From Corticium candelabrum (taxonomy: Eukaryota; Porifera; Homoscleromorpha; Homosclerophorida; Plakinidae), in assembly GCF_963422355.1 (NCBI RefSeq), contig NC_085088.1, positions 4,641,307 through 4,705,306 on the forward strand: a stretch of 64,000 nucleotides of DNA. Direction: 5' to 3'. Below, piece by piece: positions 11,234 to 20,800 of the stretch (positions within the stretch are counted from its first letter, which is position 1; every line of letters starts with the position of its first letter). Made by a program: the position numbers and the translations under genes. The notes beneath the pieces were generated by a model. That model saw only the letters and a program-made list of their open reading frames with translations, was not told where the DNA came from and ran no database searches.

Positions 11234-11336
11234 TGTTAGAGGTTAATATTAACGAGTTGAGAGATCGCAAGCGCGGGAGACGTATGTTGCAGTAGAATTT
11301 CAATAGATCGTTTGAGAATTGCAACGTCTCGTGACA
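11234..11336 (+). repeat. 3' LTR of Gmr1-like element
   Basis: Starts TGTTAGAGGTTAATATTAAC and ends CAACGTCTCGTGACA, matching the 5' LTR. The purine-rich tract just upstream (AAGAAAGAAGG near 11206-11216) could be the polypurine tract. Confidence 0.8.
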
Positions 11337-12830
11337 CCCTGCATGGAGACAATTAAGCTGGGTTTGCCATACATTTGAATTACATGGTTGTACAAGTAAG
11401 GAAAAGCAGGAGAAACTTGTTCCATGATCTGGTCACTGCTGACAGAATTGAACGGGTTTTTAACATTCGACTTCAAACTATCCAGTTGGGATTAGATTTC
11501 AAAGTGAGACTTATATGATGCACTGTCATCTCTGTACCACATTTCGTAGAACCACCATGCTGAATGGGACAGAAACTTTAGTAAACTCTTCCTTTTTGTG
11601 AACAAATAGTCCTGGCTGTAAGTCGGCGAATATATTCTCCGATGACAATGGGTCTCAAATCACAGTTTGGCTTGGGCAGAGCGATTAGTCTTGAAGAAGA
11701 CAGAGGGTGGCAGCCACATCGGGCAATATTCCTTTAACAAAAGCCGAACAGGCAGAAAAAGACAATCCGAAGTATCCTCATTTTCCAGTAGCATTTTAAA
11801 ATGCTCGAAACGCTAACTACTAGGATCAGCACCAGATCCACGTGAGCTTGTCTAATCGAATCGCAAAGTAACGATCTAGACAAAGTGATCGACTCACAAC
11901 TAACATTGGGTAGGAGGGAAAGCGCTGGAGATAAGGGACGGTGTTTGGAGATCAACTTCCTTGCCGTATCCTCAGTGGACGGAGCCAGACCATTACTGGT
12001 TAGAATTCTAGACACACGTTACAACTGTCCACATCTCACTAGCCTCAGAGCATCTGCTTTTCTTGCGTTATCCCCAGTAGTGGATGACCTGCCAGGAGAG
12101 AGGCGCGCAGGCAAATAAGATCCGACCAATTCAAGCTGAGAAACTGGTGGTAAGCAGCGTTTACGTCACGTAAACCACGTTTTCCTCCCCTTGCCAGAGG
12201 AGTGAGAAGCATGCGAGGCAGTACTAGTAGAAACAGGAGTTTCCATGCTAACTCATCAGACGGATCATCACGAATCTTTCCAAGTGCTACGATACAGCAA
12301 TCTTGGAAACGTGCTTTGACTGTAGGATGGATAGTTTGGACAACTCTGGAGGCGCAGCTTTCACAATGTCATCTACTGTAAGATCTCGGCTGTTCTTCCA
12401 CGCAGTAGTTTCCGGATCCAGATTCACGTTCTGAGAAAGTGCGGAGTCCAGGAACGTCGTTGATGAAACGGGTGTGGGTGGAGTACCAGCGGAAGAAGCT
12501 TGAGAAGAGATGTTATCTTTCATATTCCCGGAGTAAGGTGTGAAAGAAACACGCTTCCTCTGTTCTTGATTAGACCGTTTATGCTGAGATCTGCATCGAG
12601 CCAGTTTCAAAAACCAGTTCCTGCAGAAAGAACATTGATGAAGACGCAAGTAAGCGATAAAATCAGCCGGAAGGAGATTAGGATTGTGAACTAGCAGAAT
12701 ATAGCAAAAAACGCGCTAGCTGAGCGGTGCCAGACACTCTGCAGGACTAGATTCAGAACGAAACATCGAGCGACAGAGGGAGAAACAGCAAAAGGAGCAG
12801 ACGCAAAATTTGAATCTCACGCGGTCATTA
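11337..12830 (-). pseudogene. N-terminal half of the split non-LTR retrotransposon
   Basis: Read leftwards from 12830. A 120-codon open piece (12649-12287) starts with CSFCRNWFLKLARCRSQHKR, a C2H2-finger-like arrangement. Near 12100-11820 are NARKADALRLVRCGQL, a stop, and ILTSNGLAPSTEDTARKLISKH, matching the lead-in to RT in this family. At 11440-11337 are NPFNSVSSDQIM and LYNHVIQMYGKPSLIVSMQG, ending exactly at the LTR. The continuation resumes at 6221 on the other side of the LTR element. Confidence 0.65.
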
Positions 12831-12837
12831 TCCGGGG

Positions 12838-12958
12838 TCTGTCTGCCGGTCTGTCTGTCTGTCTGTTTACATGGCTGTCTGTTTGTCTTTCTATTTGTCT
12901 GTCTGTCTGTCTTCTGTTCGTGGTCTGTCTGCCCGTTTGTCCGTCTGTCTGTCGGTAC
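12838..12958. repeat. (CTGT)n / (GACA)n array at the 5' edge of F3
   Basis: About 120 bp of imperfect CTGT units (TCTGTCTGTCTGTCTGTTTA and variants). It directly borders the 5' end of the minus-strand retroelement, whose 3' end borders a second CTGT array at 4230-4386. Confidence 0.9.
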
Positions 12959-13135
12959 AGGTCTGATTTATTGTAAATAGTTAAATTTAATTATATAATT
13001 ATTACTTACCAAAAGAAAACACTTAGAAACAAGCATTAGTATACACTACACGTATAAGATTAGACTTAAATCAACCTTATTTGTGCACTTTGTGGTAAAC
13101 TCTTTGCTGTACTATTAACTATTTTTTCTAAACAG

Positions 13136-14652
13136 GCGCTTTTATTATGAGTGAGGTAGTTGTCACTAAATACTTTGGAAGCAAAAAGAGCAAAAGTTAC
13201 AAATACGTCTTCATCTGTATCAGTGGGTACAACTTCGTCATGTGGGGACACAGCATTGCCGATGCGGCGTGTCGTTCCGACATCGATAACGCAGCCATTG
13301 TTGGTTATCAGGTTTGGGAATTCTTCGATCCTGTATTTGGATCAGCAATCGTATTTTTTAGGATCTTGTCAGGTTGTTTATTTATTTCTCTTGCTTTTCA
13401 TTCAAATGATTCTCCAGAAGATGAGAACGCTGAACCACAATACGATCGTTTTCACACTCCCATTAATAGAAACGATGAAGAAAACATTGTGGGAATAATT
13501 AAGTTTATGACAAGCAATCGAAACGTCCGAAAACAAACTCTAACAATTTTCAATGATCCTGAAGCCACTACTACTGACCTTTATTTCTCTGCACAAACTG
13601 AACGCTTTCATCGCAACACTATTCGAAGCTATTACGGGTCTGTTTTCGTCGTCCTGTTTGCTGTCGTTCCTTTTGTTACTTACGACACACTCGCTCGTCA
13701 TGTCGGAAAGCCACAAGATAGTAAACCGAAATATGCCGTGGAGCTTACCATAAACATATTGTTGATTGTTTTGAACGGATGGTATATCATTTCATGTGGA
13801 TGGTGTCCGAAAAAAAAGAAAAATGGTGATAATACAATGAAGTCGAACACTGCTAACTACGCATGCAACTTTTGCAAAAATATTAAAGAGACATGGAAAA
13901 AGAAGTTCCACTTTAATGCAGAATTCTGGATATTTCTCGTTTTCACTGTTTCGGCTATTATCTTTAACATATTATTGGCTAAAGTTGAAGGCGGACAAGA
14001 TCTTGCAACAGACATTACTGCCATTATCGCTGTTATTTTGCAGTCTGTGTTTGTCTTCTGGACAGCTCTCGTTCCTAGTACGTTGGAGTTAACGTTATTA
14101 CGACGAGGACACCGCCATCATAGCTTCAGTTGTCTGTTATTATCCCTACTGTTTGCAATCACTGTGGGTGCACTAGCCGTTGACATAGAGAGAGAGCATT
14201 TCGGTTCTACTGTTCACCATTACTCGTTTCTTAGAGCTTTAGCACCCCTGATGGTTGACTTTCGAGTTCACGCTGCTATTCTAACGTACAGTGTGCTGTC
14301 AGAATTTTTTCAGCAACGATTTACGAAACGTGAAATTAAAGACAAGGGAATATTCGAACAAGTAAGTGGCTCGTTGACAGAAGAACCTGAATGTTTCAGG
14401 ACTGGATGCAAACGAGACGACTGCAAAGTGTTCTGGAAATGCACAAACAACAAGTGTAATTCTGGGGCTTACTGCAACAAGTGCTTTACAAACTTTATCG
14501 TAAAACTCGGCTTTTGTCCCACTTGCTCTCTCAAAGTGGATTCGGACTCGTGTCAAACACCTCCGCCATTACGACCACCTTCGTCATCATCGCAAACATC
14601 TTTGCTGGATGATGTAGGTGAAGTGCCCCATTATGGAAGCGGCGTGATTTGA
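13136..14652 (+). CDS. Multi-pass membrane protein with Cys-rich zinc-finger-like tail, copy A
   Basis: A 501-codon open frame from ATG 13147, in an exon that appears to begin at a splice acceptor (TTTTTCTAAACAG, ending 13135), so there may be an upstream 5' exon. About eight hydrophobic segments lie near residues 20-40, 64-85, 153-175, 200-220, 269-290, 286-309, 328-346 and 361-385. The tail (about 415-460) has cysteines spaced C-x4-C-x4-C-x5-C-x4-C-x5-C-x2-C-x11-C-x2-C, a RING-like metal-binding pattern. A Ser/Pro-rich end follows. I do not recognise the family. It has a close paralogue at 36349-38087 and a decayed tail copy at 16881-17218. The upstream TAA in frame supports the ATG as start unless a spliced exon adds residues. 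Localisation in a membrane with a metal-binding cytosolic tail is inferred. Confidence 0.8.
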
Positions 14653-14925
14653 CTCATACATGTATGACGTTGCTTTGCCGGTTTGAATTCGGACTGGACT
14701 GCTTTCTAGCCTAGATAAGCAACACGTTTTAATTACAAGCTGTTTATTTAGTTCGTGTTTTAGCTTGCTACGTGATGTTTATGCGCTGCTTTTAGTAAAT
14801 GGTTATCAAACATTATTCGTCTGTAAATGTATGTATCATATACATGGCAAATACTAGCGTTTCTGTTCAGTTCGCGCGAAAAAGAGGACAATAAATCATA
14901 AGCGGACTAGCCTCGCCTCAGACAT

Positions 14926-14959
14926 AGTGTGGATTGCAGCCCCGGATGCAATCCACACT
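14926..14959. other. Perfect 13-bp hairpin downstream of the membrane-protein gene
   Basis: AGTGTGGATTGCA and its exact complement TGCAATCCACACT are separated by 8 bases. It lies about 270 bp after the stop codon and is absent from the paralogous position in copy B. It may be a small foldback insert or a 3' end structure. Confidence 0.6.
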
Positions 14960-15055
14960 GCGTAGGGGTTCTGGGTGTCAGGATCCTCCTATTCAACGAC
15001 ACACCCACCACAGCCGCATGTTGTATTTTGTGCTATATGCTAGGAATTTTACCCT

Positions 15056-15061
15056 AATAAA
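15056..15061 (+). promoter_or_regulatory. Possible polyadenylation signal AATAAA
   Basis: AATAAA about 400 bp after the membrane-protein stop. The paralogous site in copy B reads AATAGA. Another AATAAA occurs at 14890. Either could serve; no transcript data are available. Confidence 0.35.
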
Positions 15062-15402
15062 GATTGAAGGTTGATTGAAGTGAGTTTGCTAATTCCATAG
15101 TTCCTGGTTGCATTTAGCTCATATGGGGCGTGGCTAATTACACTTGGACTCTTCTTTAAAAATTCGGTATCCGTGCCTGATAAATTCAAAATCCAAGCAA
15201 CATAACTCAATGGCATTGGCTGTGTTTCTACTGTAGCGCTTAATTGATCAAATAATTCAACCGGTTGAACAAGTGATGTAAGCTAAACTGGTTTACCTAA
15301 ACGATTGACCTGTTTCCACCTGCGTCGTTAAGTCTTAAAATTAATACCCAATAGAATGTAAGAGTCGAGACCTCAAAGGAAACTTTCCAGACCCTCTTTC
15401 TG

Positions 15403-16840
15403 CCAAAAGGGAGGGGCTGGCTGCGCGAGATTGGCTAATCTAAATTGCGTAGTTTATCGTGGAGTTAGTGGAAAGACAGGCTAGCCTTTGTTATTTCATT
15501 AGCTACAATTTAAATTATTGTAGCTGCCGAAACAAATCGTGTCTAGAGATTGTTAAAAAATTGTAATTAAGTTGACACACAGTGTACTAGCATACTATAA
15601 TTGCCGAGCGTAGGGAGACGCCTAATCCGGGTCCTATATGGCTATTTAAAAACAAAGTAGGGAAGGCTCCGTACTTTAAGCTAGTGCTTGAAGAAATAGG
15701 GGTCGAAACTTTTGCAAACAAGTACTCATACTTTACATCTGAAACTAGCCTAGCACAATTAGATCGCTACTATCCAAGCAGCCACCTTGAAGGCAAACAG
15801 AGTGAAGTAGGGATTTAATTGTGGAAGATTGGTTTCAGATGTATGAGTACTTGCCTGCGAAAGTTTTGACCCCTATTTCTTCAAGCACTAACTTAATGAA
15901 GGTGTCTGCTCACGATTCACCGCGCACGCGCAGACACACCCACGCAAATTTGAAATCGTGTCTTCAAGCACACATTTATTCATTTACCAGTTTGATATAA
16001 CTTGCTGTTGAACGACAAAGCTATTCTCGATCTTTTTCCTTGTTGCACGTGAACCAAAAATGAGTGGCGCACAGAGCGAGCACTAGCGCGATGGCATCCT
16101 GACAGATATCTACCATATGAAGCTGTAGATTAGCTGATCAGTGTACCGACTCATACATCTGACTTGTAGGTGTGGCATAGGCTATTCCTCAATTCTAGCC
16201 AGCTGTTGCAGCTACCATGTAAAGATAGATGCACAATATGTGTTGCAGGCGGCGTCCAGCACCTCTCCATGGCTTAATTCAAGCTCGAAAAGCTCTGTGC
16301 TCCACCCATTTCCGGGTCCCGTGCAACTAGAAAACCGAGAAAGCGCTTTGTCGTTCAACAGCAAGCTATTTCAAGATGGTAAATGGTAAATGTGAACGTA
16401 ACACACTTGTCGTTAGCTTTCCCGAAATGTCAAGTACGAGGAGCAAAACTGCGCCATGGCGGACAAGAACGCGATTCGCCTTTCTTTTTATACAAGGAAT
16501 AAGGACTGTATATATGTCATAGAACGTAGTTCACCCTAAGATCTTCCCTTGTTTTGATTCGTTATGACACAACTTGAAATTGTGGTACGTTCAAGTTTGA
16601 GTAGGTGTATTTGCGCGTGCGCTGTGAATCGTGAGCGGGCACCTCAGCCATCCCTACGTAGACATTTTTTATTCTTGTGCATGCCTGCCTTTTTTTTATA
16701 GAAACATTGTTACAAATCCGAGAATTAATTGCCTAGACCGCTACGTTAATGCTGCTACTCTAATACTATCTAGAGAAGGTTCATTAGTACACATACACAG
16801 GCAATGTAAGTCTCGCGCAGCCAGCCCCTCCCCTTTTCGG
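15403..16840. repeat. Pair of inverted repeats GGGAGGGGCTGGCTGCGCGA
   Basis: CCAAAAGGGAGGGGCTGGCT... at 15403-15430 and its inverse TCTCGCGCAGCCAGCCCCTC... at 16811-16840 enclose about 1.4 kb of non-coding DNA. Copy B has the same pair (about 38867-38890 and 40222-40250). The same words form a compact hairpin MITE at 17558-17643, so these are ends of one transposable family. Whether the whole interval is one element is uncertain. Confidence 0.5.
15683..15889. repeat. Inverted repeat with about 58-bp arms
   Basis: AGTGCTTGAAGAAATAGGGG... (15683-15745) is repeated inverted as ...CCCCTATTTCTTCAAGCACT (15832-15889), with a spacer of about 86 bp. A matching structure occurs in copy B at 39144-39355, so it predates the segmental duplication. 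Confidence 0.75.
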
Positions 16841-16880
16841 CTTTCTCTAGAGTCACTTGATTATGATTTAGGGTAATCGC

Positions 16881-17218
16881 GTGTGTGTTTCAGTCCCAGG
16901 ACTCGTACTTTCTCTTCTATGTACTGCATCAATTAGAAAGAACCCGGTCTCTATCACACGCACAATTACACGTATTCTTCGAATATCTTGTAAGGAATGC
17001 AGAGATCCTGTTTGCGGGCCCACGCAGGAAACGGAGAATATTCCGTGTTCTGGAAATGCAACGCTAGAGACGAATGTGATTGCGGTTACTGCGACAATTG
17101 CTCTAGAGAGTTTAGCGTTAAAGTCAACTTTTGTCCACTTCGGCTCCAAAGGAGTTTACGACGGAAAAACACAGACAAAACGAGACTACACCCTAGTGAC
17201 GGTATGAGCGGACGCTAG
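16881..17218 (+). pseudogene. Decayed extra copy of the Cys-rich tail exon, copy A
   Basis: Pieces of the C-terminal tail of the neighbouring membrane protein: SCKECRDPVCGPTQE in one frame and VFWKCNARDECDCGYCDN plus FSVKVNFCP in another, equivalent to FWKCTNNKC..AYCNKC and IVKLGFCP of the intact gene. A polypyrimidine plus CAG (GTGTGTGTTTCAG) precedes it, as at an exon start. Frameshifts rule out a normal product. An equivalent remnant lies at 40307-40640. Confidence 0.65.
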
Positions 17219-17557
17219 CGAGTAAAATTTCTAATCTGTTTAATCTAGAGCTGCGACAATTAGCTCTTATGTAGATGACGTCACTTTGCCAGTTTGAATT
17301 TAGACTGCTTTTTAGCCTATATCTTTAAGCATCACGTTATAATTAATTATACAAACTTTAGTTTATATGATGTTTGGTAAATGCATGGTTAGCAAACATT
17401 TATCCGTCTGCGAATTGTCTAGGTAATACACGGCAAGTGCTCATGCACGTTTCAGTTTTGTTCCCGCGGCAGGTTACCGAGGTCATATGAGAACAATGAC
17501 TTCGTTATTTTATTAGAAATCTGAATCTATAACAGTTGCAGTTGCCGAATTACGCAC

Positions 17558-17643
17558 TAGTCTCGCGCAGCCAGCCTCTCCCCTTTTTGGCTTCCGATGG
17601 CAACAGAAGCCAAAAAGGGGGAGGGGCTGGCTGCACGAGACTA
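17558..17643. mobile_element. 86-bp foldback MITE (TAGTCTCGCGCAGCC family)
   Basis: Left arm 17558-17594 begins TAGTCTCGCGCAGCCAGCCT; right arm 17606-17643 is its near-perfect inverse ending GCACGAGACTA, around an 11-bp spacer. The paralogous site in copy B (near 40982) lacks it, so it inserted after the duplication. Confidence 0.8.
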
Positions 17644-17859
17644 ATTAGCACCTTCTATACACTCTACGTCGACTCTAGTACGTACAATTTTCTACAACGT
17701 TAATTTACGCGTGTCAGAGGCTTTCAGTTAATTATATGTCTGTCTCCTCTTGCATAACAAAAGAAAAACATACTTTGTTCGCAATTAATTTCGCACGTGA
17801 GATCGCGCAGTGCACGTGAGCACAGAGGAAGGCTTGGCTCGCGAGGCTAGCGTGGGAGT

Positions 17860-20800
17860 CAGAGCCATATATAGAGAGAGTTGCGACAACCCGTATCAGA
17901 GGCGCCATTTTGTTTCCATGCGCGCTACGTAAAAAATCTGTCTAAAATCATACTAAGCTACTACTATTTCTACATTAAAGTGAGTTTTATGTTGCTACTT
18001 GTTGCAACTATTGGACTATGATTTACTTCTTCAGAAGCTCGATTTGTGTCGTTTCCTGATCATCGTGGTTTCGAGTGAGAGCGCTACCGAAATACAGAGA
18101 TTCCAAATGAGCCGTTTGCAAGATTTCAGTTGTTTCTGTCAATGTTTGCACTGCAGGAGAGACGTTGTATTGTTCAAACAACCGATCTGAACAGTTCTGA
18201 CGCTTTTCAAGGAAAACCTCGCGCTTTGGCCTCGAAATTCCAACATTTATAACCGTGTTGTTCTGTACACGTTTCTTTCTGCAATGAAATGGTATAAATA
18301 AAACGATGGCTCATCATCAGAAGCTCAAGTTACAAAAGGTATAAATGCGATGCTTAATCACATGTTACACAAGCACACATGTATACTCATGCACACATTT
18401 GTTGACTGGCTAGAGTTGTGTTTCCATACAAGGGCATTCATTTTCATTTCAATTTTTTGACTAATTTTCTCATTGTCATGCTCTTGCTTCCTAGTTCACC
18501 TTGACTCTGATTCTTTACTTTCTCTAACTCCTGTTTTCTTTTACGTTTCATCTGTTTGCATAGAATGTGTAAGCGAACAGTCAAGTACTTTGATAGTAGC
18601 TTCTGCTTGATATTATGACAATTGAGGAACAAATCATGTACTGTTATTTCTTCAGCCTTGTCCAACAATAATCTTTTCACATTTTTTGATGTCATCAACA
18701 CTGATTCATCGAAGTTTCTTAGCATGACTTCTACTTTGAGCATCATAGAGAATGCTTTCTCTGATACCTGAGTAAGGCATCCTTGCTTATACTCTTTTAG
18801 AATAGTGAACGTTGCTGAGTCTTGATCACTTAGATCACAGCTGGTCACTTCCACAAAACAACCTGTGCAGATTTCTTCATTTTTCTTTATGCTGTGTAGG
18901 CAGTATCCTACAAGGTAATATAAGCTGTTCAACTCAGCCTTCTGAATGTCATCTATGCAATTTGCTTCTGATATTTCCACTTCTAAATCTTTCAGATCCA
19001 GTTCAGTGCTTGGTAGCTTCAATGGCTGGTCAAGAAAGTCAATTGCTATGTCTCTATCATCTTCTTGGTAGTTTCCTTGATATGCATGAGGTTGTTTCAG
19101 GAACTGTGCAATGCAAATGACTTTTAATGCGTATTTAAATGCCAGTGGTGAAGGAATACGATTTTTTAGCCTGACCAAACTAAAAAGATTTTCAAGGCAA
19201 TCTTGAGTAAGACGACTTGTCAAAAGGAACTTGTATCCCATTGAAAGCAACTCCTCTTGGATACCAAGAACACTGTTTGTAGACATTACAATCCCTGCTT
19301 GCACGGGTTTCCAGTCATTTTTATCTCCAATTTTCATGCTTTGTACTAAGTTGATAATAGACGTAAGAAATATTAGAGCTTCTTCATATTTATCACAATT
19401 CAATCTGCTTAGTGCAACTGCAGGGTACCTGCTTGTCATGAAATCAAACCACCGGTTAAACACATCCAGAAACCAAGCAGTAGAAAGATATTTGTTTCCT
19501 CGGCCTTCTTCTTTCACAAGGTATTGAAGTCCAGAGCTCACTGACTTACTAAACAGATGCAGTGCATGTGATACTTTCATTTTCTCAAAATGTGATGGAG
19601 AAATAGTGGCGTTAGTTAGCTTTGGTGCTAATTTTAAATCATGATGGTTTTCAAACTCTACTAGATCTTTTACAGGTGTAATGGACACAAAACTACAGTT
19701 CAAGTTGTTTGCTTTAACAACATCATCAGGTAGAGTGATGACTTTGCCACTAACCAAATCTGCCTTAAGATTCTTTATTAGGTGAGGAACATCAGCGAGA
19801 AAATATAACCATTTGGTTGGACTTTGAGGATGTACTACTTTGCTAACAGTATTGCAGTGTCTTCCAGTAATGAGGCCAGAGCTTCTCCACAGTGCTCGGT
19901 TTGCAGATCCCATGTCACTAGTCACAGCTATGACATGTAAGCCTATCTTTGCAGCACATTCAATAATTTCCAGCACAATTGGTTTCATTAGAGTTCTGTC
20001 AGTGGAGTTTCCTGTGAAATGGTATGCTACTGTCTGTTTCCACCGTGATGACAGTCCTTCCAACATAAACACAAGAGCATGCATGAGTGGCAGTACCACA
20101 ATGACCAGGCAAAGTCACATTCCCAAGCAATTGTCCACTACTTGCATCATACTCAATACTAGGTGTAATGGACATTTCATCTAATGTGAGACAGCAGACT
20201 CTTTCCTCTTCACACAAATCATTTACCTTCACTGCTAAGTATTCAAAAACTTGGTTGAGTATGCCGGGCTCAAATAGAACTGTTTCCATTCGTCGTTGAA
20301 GAGTTCGAAGAGATGGTAAAGGAAACTGCTGTTTTAAAAGTAAGTTATATCCTGTGGCTCCACATGCAAATCGAAGTTGTAAGGCTTTTTTCACTGTGAC
20401 AGATGACCACCGAATTCCTCGCATTCCTCGGGACAATGCTAGCAGCTGATCTTCAGCAAAAAGTTTTTTAATCTTTGATTCTTGACTTGCCATTTGCTTA
20501 GTAAGTGCATTATTTCTTCTTGTAATTTTATGCAGTTTGGCTCTTGAAATTTGTAATTTGGCTTTCAATTTTACGACTTCTCTAGCTGTTGTAGAGGAAT
20601 CAATTGAAAGGGTATTAGATTCATCCACATCTATATCTAGATCTGCCACACTGGTTTCATATGCTACAGAGTCATGTCGAGTTGCCTCATCATCATTGGA
20701 ATTATGTTCAGCTGTACATTAATCAATTGAGATAGATTAGTTAACTTGCATTAATTGTACTTGGTTCTTCATAGTAGTAATTTAAACAATTGAAAAATGA

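Larger units (their letters stand above)
6222..11336 (+). mobile_element. Gmr1-like Ty3/gypsy LTR retrotransposon, decayed
   Basis: A 5.1-kb element bounded by short direct LTRs (6222-6322 and 11234-11336, TG...CA ends, roughly 88% identical by eye). All modules are on the plus strand in the order gag with two CCHC knuckles, protease, integrase, reverse transcriptase, RNase H. Integrase before RT is the Ty1/copia order. The protein motifs are gypsy-type, the combination that defines Gmr1-like elements. It sits inside the minus-strand retroelement F3 and splits its RT gene. No matching 5-bp target duplication is visible (TAAAG before, CCCTG after). No envelope gene is present. Many frameshifts and stops show it is inactive. 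Confidence 0.85.
4387..12836 (-). mobile_element. Near-full-length REL-type non-LTR retrotransposon, split by an LTR element (F3)
   Basis: Minus-strand element read from about 12836 to 4387, interrupted by the gypsy-class element at 6222-11336, leaving roughly 3.3 kb of host element. Modules in order are: a C2H2-like N-terminal finger (CSFCRNWF..., about 12630), an RT N-terminal block (TSNGLAPSTEDTARKLISKH, about 12000), motif A region (FNSVSSDQIM) and YNHVIQMYGKPSLIVSMQG at about 11400-11337. After the interruption come AYLDDVFLLG-type motif C (about 6110), GGFGM (about 5630), the zinc knuckle CNCG..YHFLTC (about 5190), NKPDI...LNISLAHP (about 5000-4930) and the terminal SVQFQKCNARV block (about 4650). 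Stops and frameshifts are frequent. Both outer ends abut CTGT/GACA arrays. REL assignment rests on the zinc knuckle plus PD-x-D layout. Confidence 0.75.
13005..17859 (+). repeat. Segmental duplication, copy A part 1 (partner 36210-41226)
   Basis: Collinear similarity to 36210-41226 covers the membrane-protein exon, about 3.2 kb of downstream sequence, and the decayed second tail exon. It ends at GCGAGGCTAGCGTGGG, where copy A has the THAP transposon. Similarity is clear by eye over exon and non-coding sequence alike. Confidence 0.85.

Noticed and set aside
6222-11336. Endogenous retrovirus with envelope
   Set aside because: No envelope-like frame lies between RNase H and the 3' LTR (only about 70 bp remain), so this is an LTR retrotransposon.
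11734-12015. Independent minus-strand gene of 93 codons
   Set aside because: Its sequence matches the RT lead-in of the split non-LTR retrotransposon and has flanking stops in the same element.
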